Below, in pieces: positions 22,483 to 37,554 of a DNA stretch of 64,000 nt (its first letter is position 1; each line of letters opens with the position of its first letter). The translations under genes and the position numbers were made by a program. A model generated the notes under the pieces. The model saw only the letters and a list, made by a program, of their open reading frames with translations, did not search any database and was not told the origin of the DNA. This DNA is from Diogma glabrata (lineage: Eukaryota > Arthropoda > Insecta > Diptera > Cylindrotomidae), in contig OY856188.1 in NCBI GenBank assembly GCA_963693315.1, positions 214,776,453-214,840,452 of the forward strand. The letters run 5' to 3'.

Positions 22483-24235
22483 GTGTTCTGAATGTGCCAT
22501 CCTTTAGAGGTGCATATACAATGGAAGTGACCACTTCCTTGTAGGTACTAAATTCAAATCTAAGCATTCCAAAATTCAATCAACGGAAACGTTTTAACAT
22601 CTCATCAATAAAGAATGCTGAAACAGAAGAGAAATATCAAACCATATTGCCGAAACATTGAAGAAATCAAGATCCCTTACTGAAGACGTCGATAAGTCAT
22701 GGTATTTCCTCAAAGATGCTGTTTTAAGCGCTGCTGAGATAATACTTGGACGGCCACAAAACCACTCCCAGAGATTGCTATCTGAAATGTCTACAAAAAT
22801 GCAACATCAGGTCCACGAAGGAGAACTATAAACTGGTAAGACAAGCCGTTACAAAGCTATGTAGACGAAGGAAGAGAGAATGGTGGAAGAGACAGTGTGA
22901 GGAGATTGAAAGCTTCAATAAGGAACATCAATCGTGTAACTTCTTTCAACAGGTTAAGGCCGTAAAGAAGGGACCTCAAATTAGATCGACTGCCTTTCAT
23001 AACGAAGATGGGGAGCTACAAGTAGACCTTAAAAATATTTTAGTTGCTTGAGCTGTTTATTTTGAGAATCTTCTCAACTTAAGTGACCAGCAACAAGTCG
23101 GGCGACGAGCAAAGCTTATTCGTGCGTCAAGAGGATTTCGAAGACCAAAGAGGAATTCGAAGCGGCGCTGTCAAAATTAAAACGCAATAAAGCACCGGAT
23201 GGAAGGACGATATAACATCTGAAATGATTGTACATGGTGGTGAAACTCTATCCTTAAGATTGTTTGAGCTTGTTCAAATGATCTGGAGGACTGAACTCAT
23301 GCCACAGGACTGGAAGTTAGCTATGCTGATACCAATCCATAAAAAGGTAATCGTCTACAATGTGCAAACTATAGAGGAATCGTTCTCCTCTGCACAGCAT
23401 ATAAAATCTTTTCATACATTTTGCTAGCCAAAATCAATCCTTTGCTGAACAACTATTGGGAGAGTAGCAGTGTGGTTTCCGGCAAGGCCGAGGTACCACC
23501 GATGCCCTTTTTTCGATAAGGATGATTTTAGAAAAGTATCGATTGATTGATTGATTGATTGATTGAAGTATTGATTGATTTCAGGCAGGCTTACGACTCT
23601 CTCTCGAACGAGAGACTCTATGGTCTGCTCTGGTGTCAATGGGAATCTCTGGTAAACTGCTATCACTATATGCAAAATGACAGTACAGAACTCTCAATGC
23701 TGTGTACGAGTAGAGAACGAAATATCAAAGTTTTTTAAAGTCGACTCCGGTTTAAGACAAGGTGATGCTATCTCTCCTATACTCTTTAATCTATAGCCTT
23801 GAAATATGTGTGCTGTCAAAAGAAACTACCTACTAACAACTGCAATATCTTGTCAATAAACTCAGTACAGATGATCGCGTACGCTGGTAATGGTGTCATC
23901 CTCGGCCGAAGTGAAGCTGTTATGAGTGAGTCTTTCAAGTCACTTGAGAGTGGTGCTAGAAAAATTGGTCTTCAAATTAACTACGATAAAACTAAACATA
24001 TGAATGTTTCAAGAGAGGCTGAGAAGAAAGATTTGATGTGCGGTGATGAACGAATTGACGGAGTTGCATCTTTTAAATATTTGGGATCCATGCTTGATTC
24101 GAACAACAGCATACTTACAGATATAAAAGCTCGAATCGCTGCAGGTAATCGAACTTTCTACTCAATTAACCTCTCCTTAGATCACCGTATGTATCAACTT
24201 ACACCAAACTCAAGTTGTACAAGACGTTGATTAGA
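22483..24235 (+). pseudogene. LINE reverse transcriptase, inactivated
   Basis: Plus-strand pieces include a basic linker (RRRKREWWKRQCEEIESFN), MPQDWKLAMLIPIHKK (motif 1 region), NYRGIVLLCTAYKIF (motif 2), the IDFRQAYDS catalytic A motif interrupted by a GATT microsatellite (23541-23581), DSGLRQGDAISPILFN (motif B), and the C motif. The C motif should read YADD but here reads YAGN (near 23880), so both catalytic Asp residues are lost. It continues GLQINYDKTKHM and FKYLGSMLD. Stops and frameshifts separate the pieces. Confidence 0.85.
23541..23581. repeat. GATT microsatellite inside the reverse transcriptase
   Basis: About ten GATT units, slightly interrupted, lie exactly where the reverse transcriptase encodes Ile-Asp-Phe of its A motif; the downstream RQAYDS follows directly. 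The array appears to have grown from the ATTGATTT of that codon context. Confidence 0.85.
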
Positions 24236-24703
24236 CCGTTTGTGATGTATGGGTTAGATCGAAATCGAAAGATCTTACGCTACAGTTTTGGTCCACTTAA
24301 GACATGCGATGGAGAGTACAGAACGCGATATAACTTTGAAATCAGAGACCTTCTTGAGGGTCCAGATATAATAGGTTGTATCAGTTCCAACGGGATTGCT
24401 TGGTTCGGGCATGTTCTACAAGCCGATTCACAGTCTGGAATGATCAAAAAAATGTACGTTAGTACCCCAGGGAGTGGGCGACCGCGAGGTAGACCACGAC
24501 TGCAATGGGAAACGGACGGAATAAACGACCTTAAAAAAATCGGCTGCCATGGTAGTTATGTCGCTGTTGCGAATGACCGTGATGAATATTCGAAGCTGAT
24601 TAGCTTGGCAACGCTCCTACATGGAGCAAGAACGCCACAAAAAAAAAATACATACATATGGTTCCTAAACAAAAATAAGCTATCGAAAATGCGCTTCAAC
24701 TAA
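24215..24703 (+). pseudogene. LINE C-terminal region
   Basis: A 162-aa frame begins with LYKTLIRPFVMYG, the thumb-side block after the reverse transcriptase. It continues through IAWFGHVLQ, GRPRGRPRLQWETDGINDLK and a DRDEYSKLI block to LLHGARTPQKK, the normal end of such proteins. The A run at 24640 follows. The typical SETW-type residues after VMYG are altered. Confidence 0.8.
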
Positions 24704-25171
24704 AATAATTCAGTTGCTATACAGAGCAAACTATTTGGTTCACATGATAACATAAAAACACTACTTTTTATTTCATTTCGCTATGGGGTTTCTGTTCTAA
24801 AAAACAGTGTATATGACCAGTCCAGCAAAAAAAATCTTATGATAAAAACTGAAATATTTAGTATTTTTGTACGAGTGTATTTTGTATTTTTGTAACATAC
24901 CGTAAAGCGGATGTAAAGCAGGCTATTTTTCCCAATTGAAATAACAATGCGTAAAATTACTATTTTACGCTCTGAAGCGTAAATATTTCAGAAAACGTAC
25001 ACTTAAAAGAAAATATAGTTATTTATGTACCAAGGGTATAAAGATATTCATTTCAGCACGACTGAGAATTGCAATAACTGTAACGTACTACGACTGTCCA
25101 AGATCATGGTATTGGTTATCTAAAAGATAACCACATCGAACTTTGTTTTTTTTTTTTTACGTTAACAGAAT
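24704..25171. other. Gene-free stretch
   Basis: Nothing recognised. Confidence 0.4.
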
Positions 25172-25271
25172 CTCTAAATTAGTTGTGCGGTGGGCAGCAC
25201 ATTTCCTGGCTAGGTAGCAGTCGCTGGGGTGGGTTCTATCCACCGTCCAATTTAGAGCTAGAATGTGCTGC
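25172..25271. repeat. Compact inverted-repeat structure with crossing pairs
   Basis: CTCTAAATT (25172-25180) pairs with AATTTAGAG (25249-25257), and CGGTGG (25188-25193) with CCACCG (25240-25245), giving a nested hairpin. GCAGCACATT (25194-25203), in its loop, is perfectly complementary to AATGTGCTGC (25262-25271), outside it. The order of arms is that of a pseudoknot. The segment is also noticeably more GC-rich than its surroundings. Its function is unknown; it may be a scrambled MITE. Confidence 0.6.
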
Positions 25272-25729
25272 AGGTGTTAAAAACCAGATTAAATGCAGAA
25301 TTAGACTACTGTTTCTAATAAATGAAAATTAACTGTTTGAACTAATGCTAAATGAAAAAAAAAAAACAGATTTATTATTTGTACCAACTAACCACTTTGA
25401 TTTGATAAATGGCCAGCCGATAGGATGATCTGGTCTTGATGATCACCTGTTCATACCCTCCCATGCCATATTTGATCTTCCTCAAAAGAGGAAAACCTCA
25501 TTCCTGAAATGAACCCTGAAGAACCTAAATCAATTACTAAAGACTTTGCTTAGCTCATATTTTCATGTATTTCACTTATTTAACAAAAGCCATCGTTGGT
25601 TCAAGCACAGCAATTTGAAAAAAAACAACACTTATGCATATGCCACACTAAATTTTCACCTATATAAAAAAATTGATCCACCGGTTGAACAAAACATATA
25701 TTGTATAAACAAAATATTTATTTAAGCAC

Positions 25730-25732
<3 letters not shown>
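25272..25732. other. Gene-free stretch
   Basis: Nothing recognised. Confidence 0.4.

Positions 25733-25807
<75 letters not shown>
25733..25807. repeat. (TA)n tract 1
   Basis: About 75 bp of uninterrupted TA. It ends exactly where the Helitron 5-prime TC begins, so it is the left flank of that insertion. Confidence 0.95.
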
Positions 25808-25810
<3 letters not shown>

Positions 25811-25977
25811 TATATATATAAAAATCACGTGTCACGATGTTTGTCCGCGATGAACTCCGCAACAACGTAACCAATTTTAATGAAATTTTGTACAATGTGT
25901 GTATGATGGTTCAGCTTGAGAGATAGGATAGTTATTATTTTGATTAAATGCCTAAATATTTTTTAATTGCGAATTAA

Positions 25978-26205
25978 ATGTTAAATATGGATGGTTCATA
26001 TGCCAACTTTCAGATGGCATGGCAGCGTAAATCAATTTATTCAATTGATAGTAAACGTCAACTTCGTATAAGGCCATTATTAGACTATCAAATATGTTTT
26101 AGTAAAGATAGTTTTGTTTTATTTGATAATAAACGAAAAGCATATTATGCTAAGTCAAATACGTTATCAAGGATTATTAATAATTTTGTGGAGGTTATAT
26201 ATTAA
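25978..26205 (+). CDS. 75-codon open frame of unknown function
   Basis: The frame starts MLNMDGSYANFQMAWQ and contains basic stretches (KRQLRIRPLL, DNKRKAYYAK). Its composition is a little less AT-driven than nearby chance frames and it lies near the 5-prime end of the Helitron. I recognise no domain and it may be spurious or captured sequence. Confidence 0.2.
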   Translation: MLNMDGSYANFQMAWQRKSIYSIDSKRQLRIRPLLDYQICFSKDSFVLFDNKRKAYYAKSNTLSRIINNFVEVIY

Positions 26206-26463
26206 TTATAGAAGTGTTTGAAAGTATCGAATCCTGTAAACAAATTATTGTATTGGTTTTTATAAAGTTTGAATATAAGAGTACAAATTAAAGAAAACAA
26301 TAATTTAAATTTATTAATTATTTTTTTAAATTATTCATTGATCTTCAATACTAATTTATAAAAATCAATATCAAATTGAAAAATACTCTTATTTGTATTG
26401 CTAATTAAAATAGAACGGTTAGAGGTAAAAAAAATTGTCATCAAAACTGGATGAAAAACTACA

Positions 26464-26876
26464 GTCTTACCGCGAACATAAGAACCGGTTCTTATATTCG
26501 ATTTTGAAAAAAAAATTCCTTTTTGAAAGTTCTATTGTTTTTTTCGAATAAAAGATCTTTCAAATAGAAGGATCAGTCCTTAAATTTTAAAAATAATTTA
26601 AGCACTTTTAACGTTAATGAATAATACAAGAACATAATGGCCATATCTTATATTATACAATTTAAACATATTAAAATAAAATGGTATTTCAAAATTAATA
26701 ATAACTAAATTTGTATATAAAGAAATATATGTAATATAGTTCTACTAGCTAGAGATGCCAGTGATAAAGTTTGAATAAAAATTTCAAATAAAAGAACTGG
26801 TCCTTCTAATTGAATAGGTGAACCGGCTATTCTTTTATTCGTTTAAAAGAACCAGCTCTTATGTTCGCGGTAAGAC
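26464..26876. mobile_element. 413-bp MITE (GTCTTACCGCGAACATAAGA ends)
   Basis: GTCTTACCGCGAACATAAGA at the left is matched exactly in inverted form at the right (TCTTATGTTCGCGGTAAGAC, ending 26876). Inside each end is an ACCGGTTCTT or AGCTGGTTCTTTT block. The interior is AT-rich and non-coding. The element is nested in the Helitron. Flanking duplication is not clear. Confidence 0.8.
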
Positions 26877-27282
26877 GGTGGCGAAGTTTATTTTACAACC
26901 TTTACACATGTAAAGGGATTCAAAAGCATCCAATTTATTGCTATCGTGCACCTCTTTCTTTAACCCTATATTAACTTTTGAAAAATTTAAATAATCATTT
27001 TATTTTCCAAAACATATTTTGTTTTGGGGCTTTATTTGGTTGGTTTGTTATAGTGTATCCAGAATGTTCCTTAAAACGTTTCTTCAAACACCTACGCGTC
27101 TGCCCATATAATATTTTTATAGTAATCACCACGAGTTAGTTAATAAACACCGATTTTATCATGTGTTTCATCTTTAGTTGATCCTAACTTATGTTACAAC
27201 GAAATGATGCTACAAATTTTCTTATCTACACCAAATATGTTGTTGGTTTGCAGTTGTATGTAAAACATATTCCTAAAAATAC

Positions 27283-27501
27283 GTGATGATAGTTGATATT
27301 ATCTATTATATCGATTTAAAGCTAAAAATTACGAAATGGGAGCCCCACAAATACTATAAAAAGAAACATAGCTGTTCAAACACGGGTGGCAATCATGATG
27401 AACAAACTAATTCAAAATGGTGGGAATTAGCTGGCAACAAGTATGCAATAGTAATTTGCAAACGCTACCTATGCGAATTCATTAACGAATTAAATATATA
27501 A
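27283..27501 (+). CDS. 72-codon open frame of unknown function
   Basis: The peptide contains WEPHKYYKKKHSCSNTGGNH and KWWELAGNKYA. It lies inside the Helitron; I cannot assign it to a family. It may be a relic of captured sequence or chance. Confidence 0.2.
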   Translation: MMIVDIIYYIDLKLKITKWEPHKYYKKKHSCSNTGGNHDEQTNSKWWELAGNKYAIVICKRYLCEFINELNI

Positions 27502-27587
27502 TCCCGCAGGAAGATTTGTAAAATTTAAAATTTTTGATCTATGGGTGTGACAACCCCGCGTCCTTAGGTCTCTGCTATTTGCATATG

Positions 27588-27692
27588 AGTCAGCTTGAGA
27601 TATCGTATACCACTGGCAATAGCAGTGAGATATCACTAGCCAAAGTGATATCTTAGGGCTGTTGGCGGATGAACTTTTTCAATCAACGATAG
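27588..27692 (-). repeat. Dispersed repeat, copy 2
   Basis: Minus-strand counterpart of 357-456, with AGTGAGATATCACTAGCCAA as the best block. It lies inside the Helitron. Confidence 0.65.
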
Positions 27693-27780
27693 CACCCTTA
27701 GTCATAGTTATAGAATAATCTTTGATGATGACACGCTATTTTTTTAAAATAAAATGTGTTGGGTAATACGAATTACAATT

Positions 27781-28262
27781 TGAGTCACAACAACTCATAA
27801 CAACCTTTGAAGAATAAGGTTCCACAACAACATGCTTTCTAAGGTGTTGATGGACGCAAATTTTTTACTTTTTTATATTTTTTTAAAGAATGAACTTTTT
27901 CGTTTGCTCGAAGAAATGAGCTTCCATATAACTATTAAATATGGCGTGTTTAATCTTTGAGCAAAACCATGTTTTACCTGATCTTGGTATATGCTTCTAG
28001 CACTATAAGGATAATTGGTAACCCAATTTAGCTTTGTTCCTACATATTTAAAAAAAGTATTTTATTTTTATTTCCTCCATTTCATCATGAAATATTGCCC
28101 TATGTCGTTTATTAGTATGTGAAAGGATTTATTATTTAGTTTTCCATTCTTTAAAAAGAATATAAAAACAGAAAAATAAGAAATTTGCGTCCATCATCTT
28201 AAAAACATGATGGTGTGGAACCTAGGTCTTAAGGGGTTTTATGTGTTGTTGTGAGACAAATT
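27781..28262. mobile_element. 480-bp MITE with about 85-bp inverted ends
   Basis: The left arm (27781-27870) and right arm (28180-28262) are inverted copies: TCACAACAACTCATAA against TCTCACAACAACACATAA read inward, then AGGTTCCACA and GATGGACGCAAATTT in both. The interior is non-coding. It lies just upstream of the helicase fragment. No target duplication is certain. Confidence 0.75.
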
Positions 28263-28329
28263 TTAATTCCAGCTACACAACACATTTTATTAAAAAAATA
28301 TGTCAAATATTTTAAAATAGCACAAATTT

Positions 28330-28680
28330 TTTTGAAATTTGAGGTGAAAAAGATGATGAACAATGTCATTGAAGCTACAATTTTGAATGGAAAATTCAAA
28401 GGGGAAGATGTACTGTTGCTACGCATTTCAATGATCCCAACAGATATGGCATTTGAATTAAAACGTTTAGTTTCCAGTGCGACTCGTTTTTGCAATGACC
28501 ATCAACAAAGCACAAGGACAGTTGCTGCAAGGATGTGGACTAGGTAGATTTGGAGAATCCGTACTTCTCACATCTGGACAACCTTCTGATCCGGAATACC
28601 TTCTGATTTATTCGGGTACGCATCTAGACGGAAAAACCCATCCCCTGTGCCCACAAGCACACGAATAAAGAAATAGAATT
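28330..28680 (+). pseudogene. Helitron PIF1-like helicase, C-terminal fragment
   Basis: The frame at 28350-28460 reads MNNVIEATILNGKFKGEDVL, LLRISMIPTDMAFELKRL, which is the conserved block just before helicase motif VI in insect Helitrons. A frameshift near 28470 moves to FAMTINKAQGQLLQGCGL (about 28485-28540), the motif V/VI stretch that normally reads FAMTINKAQGQS. The following HGQLYVA-type block is unrecognisable. The upstream Rep and helicase domains are missing, so the Helitron cannot encode its own enzyme. Confidence 0.85.
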
Positions 28681-29224
28681 AAAACAAAATTTTGAAATTT
28701 TTTCCTTATTAAAATAAATAATTGTTGCAATAAAAATGACACAATGTAAATTGAATGTTAGGTACGTTTAGTTTGACTGAAACAACTGAAAAAACAACAA
28801 CAATTGTATTAAATTTTTCATTGTTTCAAATGCTTCAGTCATATCGAGCACGTCTGTTATCAAAACGAGTTTTCTGAATTTCCTTGCTTATGAGATATCG
28901 ACAATATGCGACGGGTATAATATTAAATAAACAAAAGTTTTACACTATTTGGTGTAAAATAAATAAAGTTTTGAGAGATTTTTAGAGTGATTAAGCTTAA
29001 AGTAATTATTTTAATTCACATGAATTTTGCAATTTTAAAGCATTTTTTATTTTCTCTCAGAAAACTTCTGTAAAACAGTTTTTGTGTCGGGAATAAATAC
29101 AATTTACAATTGTATAATCACAGATGAAGAATTCAATTTAAATAAATATGAGATAATGAAGTTTCAATTTAGAAATTATCTGAACATGAAAGTTAAAATA
29201 TGTTTTATTGTTGTTTCATCCACT
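28681..29224. other. Gene-free stretch inside the Helitron
   Basis: Nothing recognised. Confidence 0.4.
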
Positions 29225-29470
29225 GTGGCTGAGTCTGTAAGATGGCTTTGAACTATGATGTCTCTGATGAGTGTGAGTTCAATCCCAAAAATAATTACTT
29301 ATTATCGGGAATAATACTTTCAATAATTACTTTGAGCAATAATTACTCACAAAATCGCCCAAAAATTAATATTCCATTAATGTTGTCTATATATGGAACA
29401 TATATGCTAATATATTGACCGTGTGTAAGATATTAGTTTCGCATTGATTTGCAACAATCAATAATGACTT
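29225..29470 (+). mobile_element. tRNA-derived SINE, copy 1
   Basis: An A-box-like GTGGCTGAGTCTGTAAGA is followed about 40 bp later by a B-box-like GAGTTCAATCCCA. The sequence resembles the reverse complement of 54120-54445. Shared blocks are TGAACT, CTGATGAG, the B box, GCAATAATTACTCACAAAA and TTTCGCATTGATT. Two copies with a Pol III promoter-like head and a shared AT-rich body define a SINE family. Confidence 0.65.
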
Positions 29471-30078
29471 TAAAATGCCTTAGGATGTTGACTAAATAGA
29501 AATATTTCTCATCCTATGAATTCACATCCTATGAATTCTAATACAAAAACTTCCAAATAATATTGATTTTTTTTGCATCACTTCTTCTATTTCTTTTTTG
29601 CATCACTTCTTCTATACCTTCATCAAATGTACTGTCGCTATTCTTAATGCCCTTGCTGACCATAAAATGACATAACGATCAAAATTGTTTGCAACGTTTT
29701 TAGTAACCTACCGGTAAAGAAAGCGTATATTAAACCGCATGAGCACTGTGAGAATTTGTGAATCCATTTTTGTTCCGTATAATGTTCTATATATAGAAAC
29801 GCACCTGAAACCTTACACACCTGAAGACACACCTGAAACCTTACACACCTGAAAACTTATTTGATCGTGTATTTTTTATATATCCTTTGTTGTATATATA
29901 CTACTATTTATTTTATATTTCACTGATCAACTAGAGTGCTGATCCTTTTACATTCATATTTAAAAAAAAAATAGATCATTTCTCATTACAACTCTTTGAA
30001 ATTATTGCTACAACGTCAACAAAATGTATACACACAAACTTTATTTATAGGCGTAGCAAAGCACGCCGGGTCCCGCAA

Positions 30079-32201
<2,123 letters not shown>

Positions 32202-32997
32202 AATAATTTTTAACGGTGTAACATAAGCAAAAATGGTGTAATTGAAAAAAAGATGGCATAGCCTTTTTTTTTTTTTTTTTTTTTTTAAACTAAATTGAAG
32301 CTTATTTTACATCTAACAACTTGTGAAAGTTTAGGACTAGCATCATTTTTTGTCTTAGAGATAAAATTCGTTGTGCATATGACTGTCGGGAATCAGTTTT
32401 TTTTGTTCTGAAGGAAAATTATAACAATGGCGATTTTTAGATTCAGATTTTTTTTTATGTTAAATATCAAATATTTTATTATTCAATGAACTTTTTAAAA
32501 AGCAATTTCAGTCAAGTTCAGCAAAATTTTGGGACATTTTGACTCGACCCTTTTTAATTTGGTTTATTTTTAGTTTATAGATAGCCTTTGATAAATGAAA
32601 AATACGGCTTCAAGTAGAATTTTTTTAAATATAGACCAAAATAGACCAAATTAAAAAGGGTAAAGCCAAAATGTCGCAAAATTTTGCTGAACTTGACTGA
32701 AATTGCTTTTTAAAAAGTTCATTTAATAATAAAATATTTGATATTTAACATAAAAAAAAAATCTGAATCTAAAAATCGCCATTTTTATAATTTTCCTTCA
32801 GAACAAAAAAAACTGATTCCCGACAGTCATATGCACAACGAATTTTATCTCTAAAACAAAAGATGATGCTAGTCCTAAACTTTCACAAGTTGTTAGATAA
32901 GCTTCAATTTAGTTTAAAAAAAAAAAAAAAAAAAGGCTATGCCATCTTTTTTTCAATTACACCATTTTTTTCTTATGTTACACCGTTAAAAATTATT
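32202..32997. mobile_element. 796-bp near-perfect palindrome
   Basis: Two arms of about 350 bp are inverted copies, from AATAATTTTTAACGGTGTAA at the left to TTACACCGTTAAAAATTATT at the right. They continue through CTTTCACAAGTTG, CATATGCACAACGAATTTTA and AAAATTTTGCTGAACTTGAC blocks to CCTTTTTAATTTGGT / ACCAAATTAAAAAGG near the centre. Arm identity looks well above 90 percent, so the palindrome is recent or kept alike by conversion. The interior is non-coding. A related third fragment lies at 33140-33283. Confidence 0.85.
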
Positions 32998-34361
<1,364 letters not shown>

Positions 34362-34475
34362 GCGTAAAGAAACAAAAAGAGAACGTAAATTAACATTAGG
34401 GGGGCGTAAAGTTATAATCAGAGGGCGTAAAGTAATAACTAGAGAGCGTAAAGTAATAGAGGGCTTAAAGTAATA
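34362..34475. repeat. Short minisatellite (GAGGGCGTAAAGTAATAACT)
   Basis: Five or six imperfect units of 20-30 bp share GGGCGTAAAGT. It is non-coding. Confidence 0.8.
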
Positions 34476-36529
34476 GAAGCCTAAAAATATATGTTTTACA
34501 CTTTTACGCAAGTCTAAGTAAACGTATAAAATAATTCATTATTCATAGGATGTATAAAAAATACATTATGTATATTTCCAAAAAAACATATACATATATT
34601 TACAGACATGTGTTTTGTGAAATTTTATTATGAGAAAATTGTTTAATCTAAGCATTTTTTGGTTTGTTAGTAATTTAATAGACAATTAAAATTAAATAAA
34701 TTGGTTGCTAAGGAAATTTAGAAAAAAAGTAACAAACAAAATATTACTTGAATTTAACGATTTTTTCAAAAAGGATTTTACAAAACAAATGGTGTACATA
34801 CTTAGAAATACGATAGGTCAAATACGACTGAGAAACAAGATGTTTTAAATAAATTAATATAGAAATTAAAAAAAAAATGGTTGCTATAGATATTTAGAAA
34901 ATATAATATCAAACGAAAAACTTGCATTAAACAAAATCAAAAAATGTTTTCTGTAAATATATGTATTTTTTGCAAATACTCGTACAAAAAATCTTGTTTG
35001 TAATTCGGGCATAAATTATCTTTGTTGCTTTCGATTGTTTGTTGCCCTCGGCAACCGGCCTCAAACAACAATTTCACTCTCAAGCAAAAAAGGCCTACTT
35101 TGCGCCCTTAATACATAAATAGCTATTTTGACTCGTCAAAAAATACTTACTTTTTTGATGCATAAAAATCATCCAGCAAAATGAGTTGTTTACTTTACCA
35201 CCGAATACCGATAATGTTGCACAAAAAGTAAAAAAAGATTTAAAAAAACACAAGAGAAAACAACAACCAAAAATATTAGTAAGTGGCAACCAAATACATC
35301 CGTAGAATTTATCAATTTCAAAATTCATGACATAGTTTTGACAATAAATAAAAACCAAAGAAATTTTGTCAATCTACAAATATGAATGATTCATTTAGTT
35401 AGACCGGCTTTCAGTCAAAATCAAATCCAGATACAGAGGACACAATTGCTTTAAACGAAGTTATAGATTAGCAAACGCTAATTTTTGGTGCAATTTAAAA
35501 TGAATCTGAAAGCCTGGATCATTGATTAATAATATGTATTATACTTTTCAGTCTAAAATACGCAGAAATTTTCGGCGTGCTATTTTCACTCGGAACGTTA
35601 ATAAAAAATTTCTGAAACAATACTTACTAAAAATGCTAATAAATAGGAAATAATCTTTAAACAAGCCACTATAAAAAACTCACAATGACCTGTTTTCATT
35701 TCTCTCAAAAACTTGTAATGGTCAGACAATTAATTTTTGTATAAAATGTAAAGACAAAAAAGATAAAATTGTGTTACACGAAAGATAAAAAAAAATCTGT
35801 CACCACAAAACTAAAATCATAACACATAAAAATAAATGACAATTTAATAATTTTTTGTTTGTTTTTGGACCCAACTTAGTGAGAGGGCGCACCTTAAATT
35901 TATTCATAGTTAGTGTTTGATAGACAATCTTTGTCATAGTGTTTCATGTAAATTCTAATAAAATATGACGTTAAATAAAATAAACAGCAAAAAACCACAC
36001 ATCCGATTAAAACACAATTGGTTGTTTTATGTTTAAGGACTTATGTATATATTTATATTGTTGCAAGTTTGTTGTTAGATTATACTTTATAGTAGCAAAA
36101 TAAACGGCAAACAATACGAAATCACAAAATAAAGCAGGTGTTGTAGATTGCAAATGAGGAAGAACAGAAAACTGATTTTATGTTATTATCAAAAACCTTA
36201 GATTCAATTTATTCTAATCATTACCATTCTCTTACAGCGATGACTGTAGTTAATTAAGTATATTCATATGTCACAAAATATAATATCAAATTTCAATCAA
36301 AAACTATAAACAAATGAACCTAACAAGGGTACATGATAATTTTGTTGATAATTATTGAATTTTTTGTTATTGGTTATTAAACTTATATTTTTTTATATGT
36401 AAATTGTTGTAACCTCAAATAAACAAGTAAAGTCAAAGAAGTATTTGATTTAGCTATGTTAATTGAGTTTGGGTATTCACAGCATTGACGTACATATAAA
36501 AGGTAAGAAGAAAAAATTCATCTGAAAAA
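34476..36529. other. AT-rich gene-free DNA
   Basis: No recognised gene over 2 kb. A small hairpin, GTTGCC-CTC-GGCAAC, lies near 35040. The minus-strand frame at 35095-35358 is rich in Cys and Phe and I do not recognise it. Confidence 0.4.
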
Positions 36530-37410
36530 AACTTCGTGTCCAGCATTTCGTTTGTGCAATGTACGGACAACGAAATCCCACTGCATTCTATCACTAACTA
36601 ATCACTATAACAGTGAGTAATCGCAACAGTTTGACTGTTTGCACAAACCGATTGACGAGTAAAAGGCGGGAAAAAGAATATATTTGAGGCATAATGAATC
36701 TGATTTCGTTCGAGCACTTCTGGTGACGATATTTATAAGACACAATGAGATCAGCAACAGTAGGACGGTATTGTAAGGAATCAAGATATGATGTTAAATT
36801 TCGATCACCCACAATTCGCATAGCGCGCTCTTGTACAGAGTCAGAAAGGGCCAGGATGGAAACAAGTGCAGCGTCCCAAACTTGACAACAATACTCCATA
36901 CAAGGACGAATATTGGACCTATAAATGTGGGATAATTTATCCGGAGTGAAATATTTTTACATCTATTGAGAAGGCCGATGTTTTTTGACGCGCTGTTTGC
37001 AATTGCCATTATATGATCGTTCCAGAGTAGGTCATTGGAAATTGTGACTCCCAATTAACGAACGGTTTCATATTCGTCTATTTGATCGTCACACATACTA
37101 ATTGAAATATCAAGGGCGAACTCTTCGATCTGGAAACAATCAATATAGCTGTGTTTTGGTGGAATTAAATTGACTTTTGTAGCTCCAATTGACATTTTTT
37201 AGGTCCTCGTTGACATTTATGGGAGCGTCTCTCAGGGCAGGCTTTATTCGTTTATGCATTTTACCCTTTGAAAATATAGGGGGACGAATGTCATGTGCAA
37301 TGTACTATCATCTGCAAAACTTTATAATTTCTAGAGTTCTTTATATAAATTAAAACTAGAGTAGGGAATAAAACTGAGCCTTACTGAGGGTTAATTAATT
37401 TAGACTAGCG
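36530..37410 (-). pseudogene. Jockey-like LINE reverse transcriptase, 3-prime part
   Basis: On the minus strand, from right to left, PQGSVL-like residues (near 37390) and FADDSTLH with the catalytic FADD (near 37320-37300) are legible. Then come LGVTISNDLLWNDHI (about 37054-37010), LLNRCKNI, and after a frameshift MEYCCQVWDAA with DSVQERAMRIVGD (36899-36820) and VADLIVSYKYRHQKCSNEI. This is the standard order for the palm end and C-terminal segment of jockey/CR1-type LINEs. Several frame changes make it a pseudogene. Confidence 0.85.
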
Positions 37411-37554
37411 TTAATTAATTTAGACTCAGAAAAGAAAAGTAATCGATGGATACCGAAATGTATTGGTCGGTGAGAAATTTTTTTATCAGCTTTAGGACTG
37501 TGGGGTGAATCCTACGTAACTCTGGAAAGTTGGTATATTATCTGAGTGAAATAA
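37411..37554. other. Junction between opposing LINE fragments
   Basis: The minus-strand reverse transcriptase stops being readable and the plus-strand endonuclease fragment begins. The breakpoint is not resolved. Confidence 0.4.

Larger units (their letters stand above)
21055..24650 (+). mobile_element. RTE/BovB-like LINE, broken
   Basis: One non-LTR retrotransposon can be followed in order on the plus strand: apurinic endonuclease (21061-21450), resumed endonuclease end and linker (22483-23055), reverse transcriptase (23100-24170) and C-terminal tail (24215-24640), ending in an A run. A roughly 1-kb insert (about 21440-22480) splits the endonuclease. Frameshifts, stops and a changed catalytic motif make the element inactive. 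The domain style and the GRPRGRPRLQWETD tail suit the RTE-like endonuclease-reverse transcriptases common in insect genomes; the clade assignment is tentative. Confidence 0.85.
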
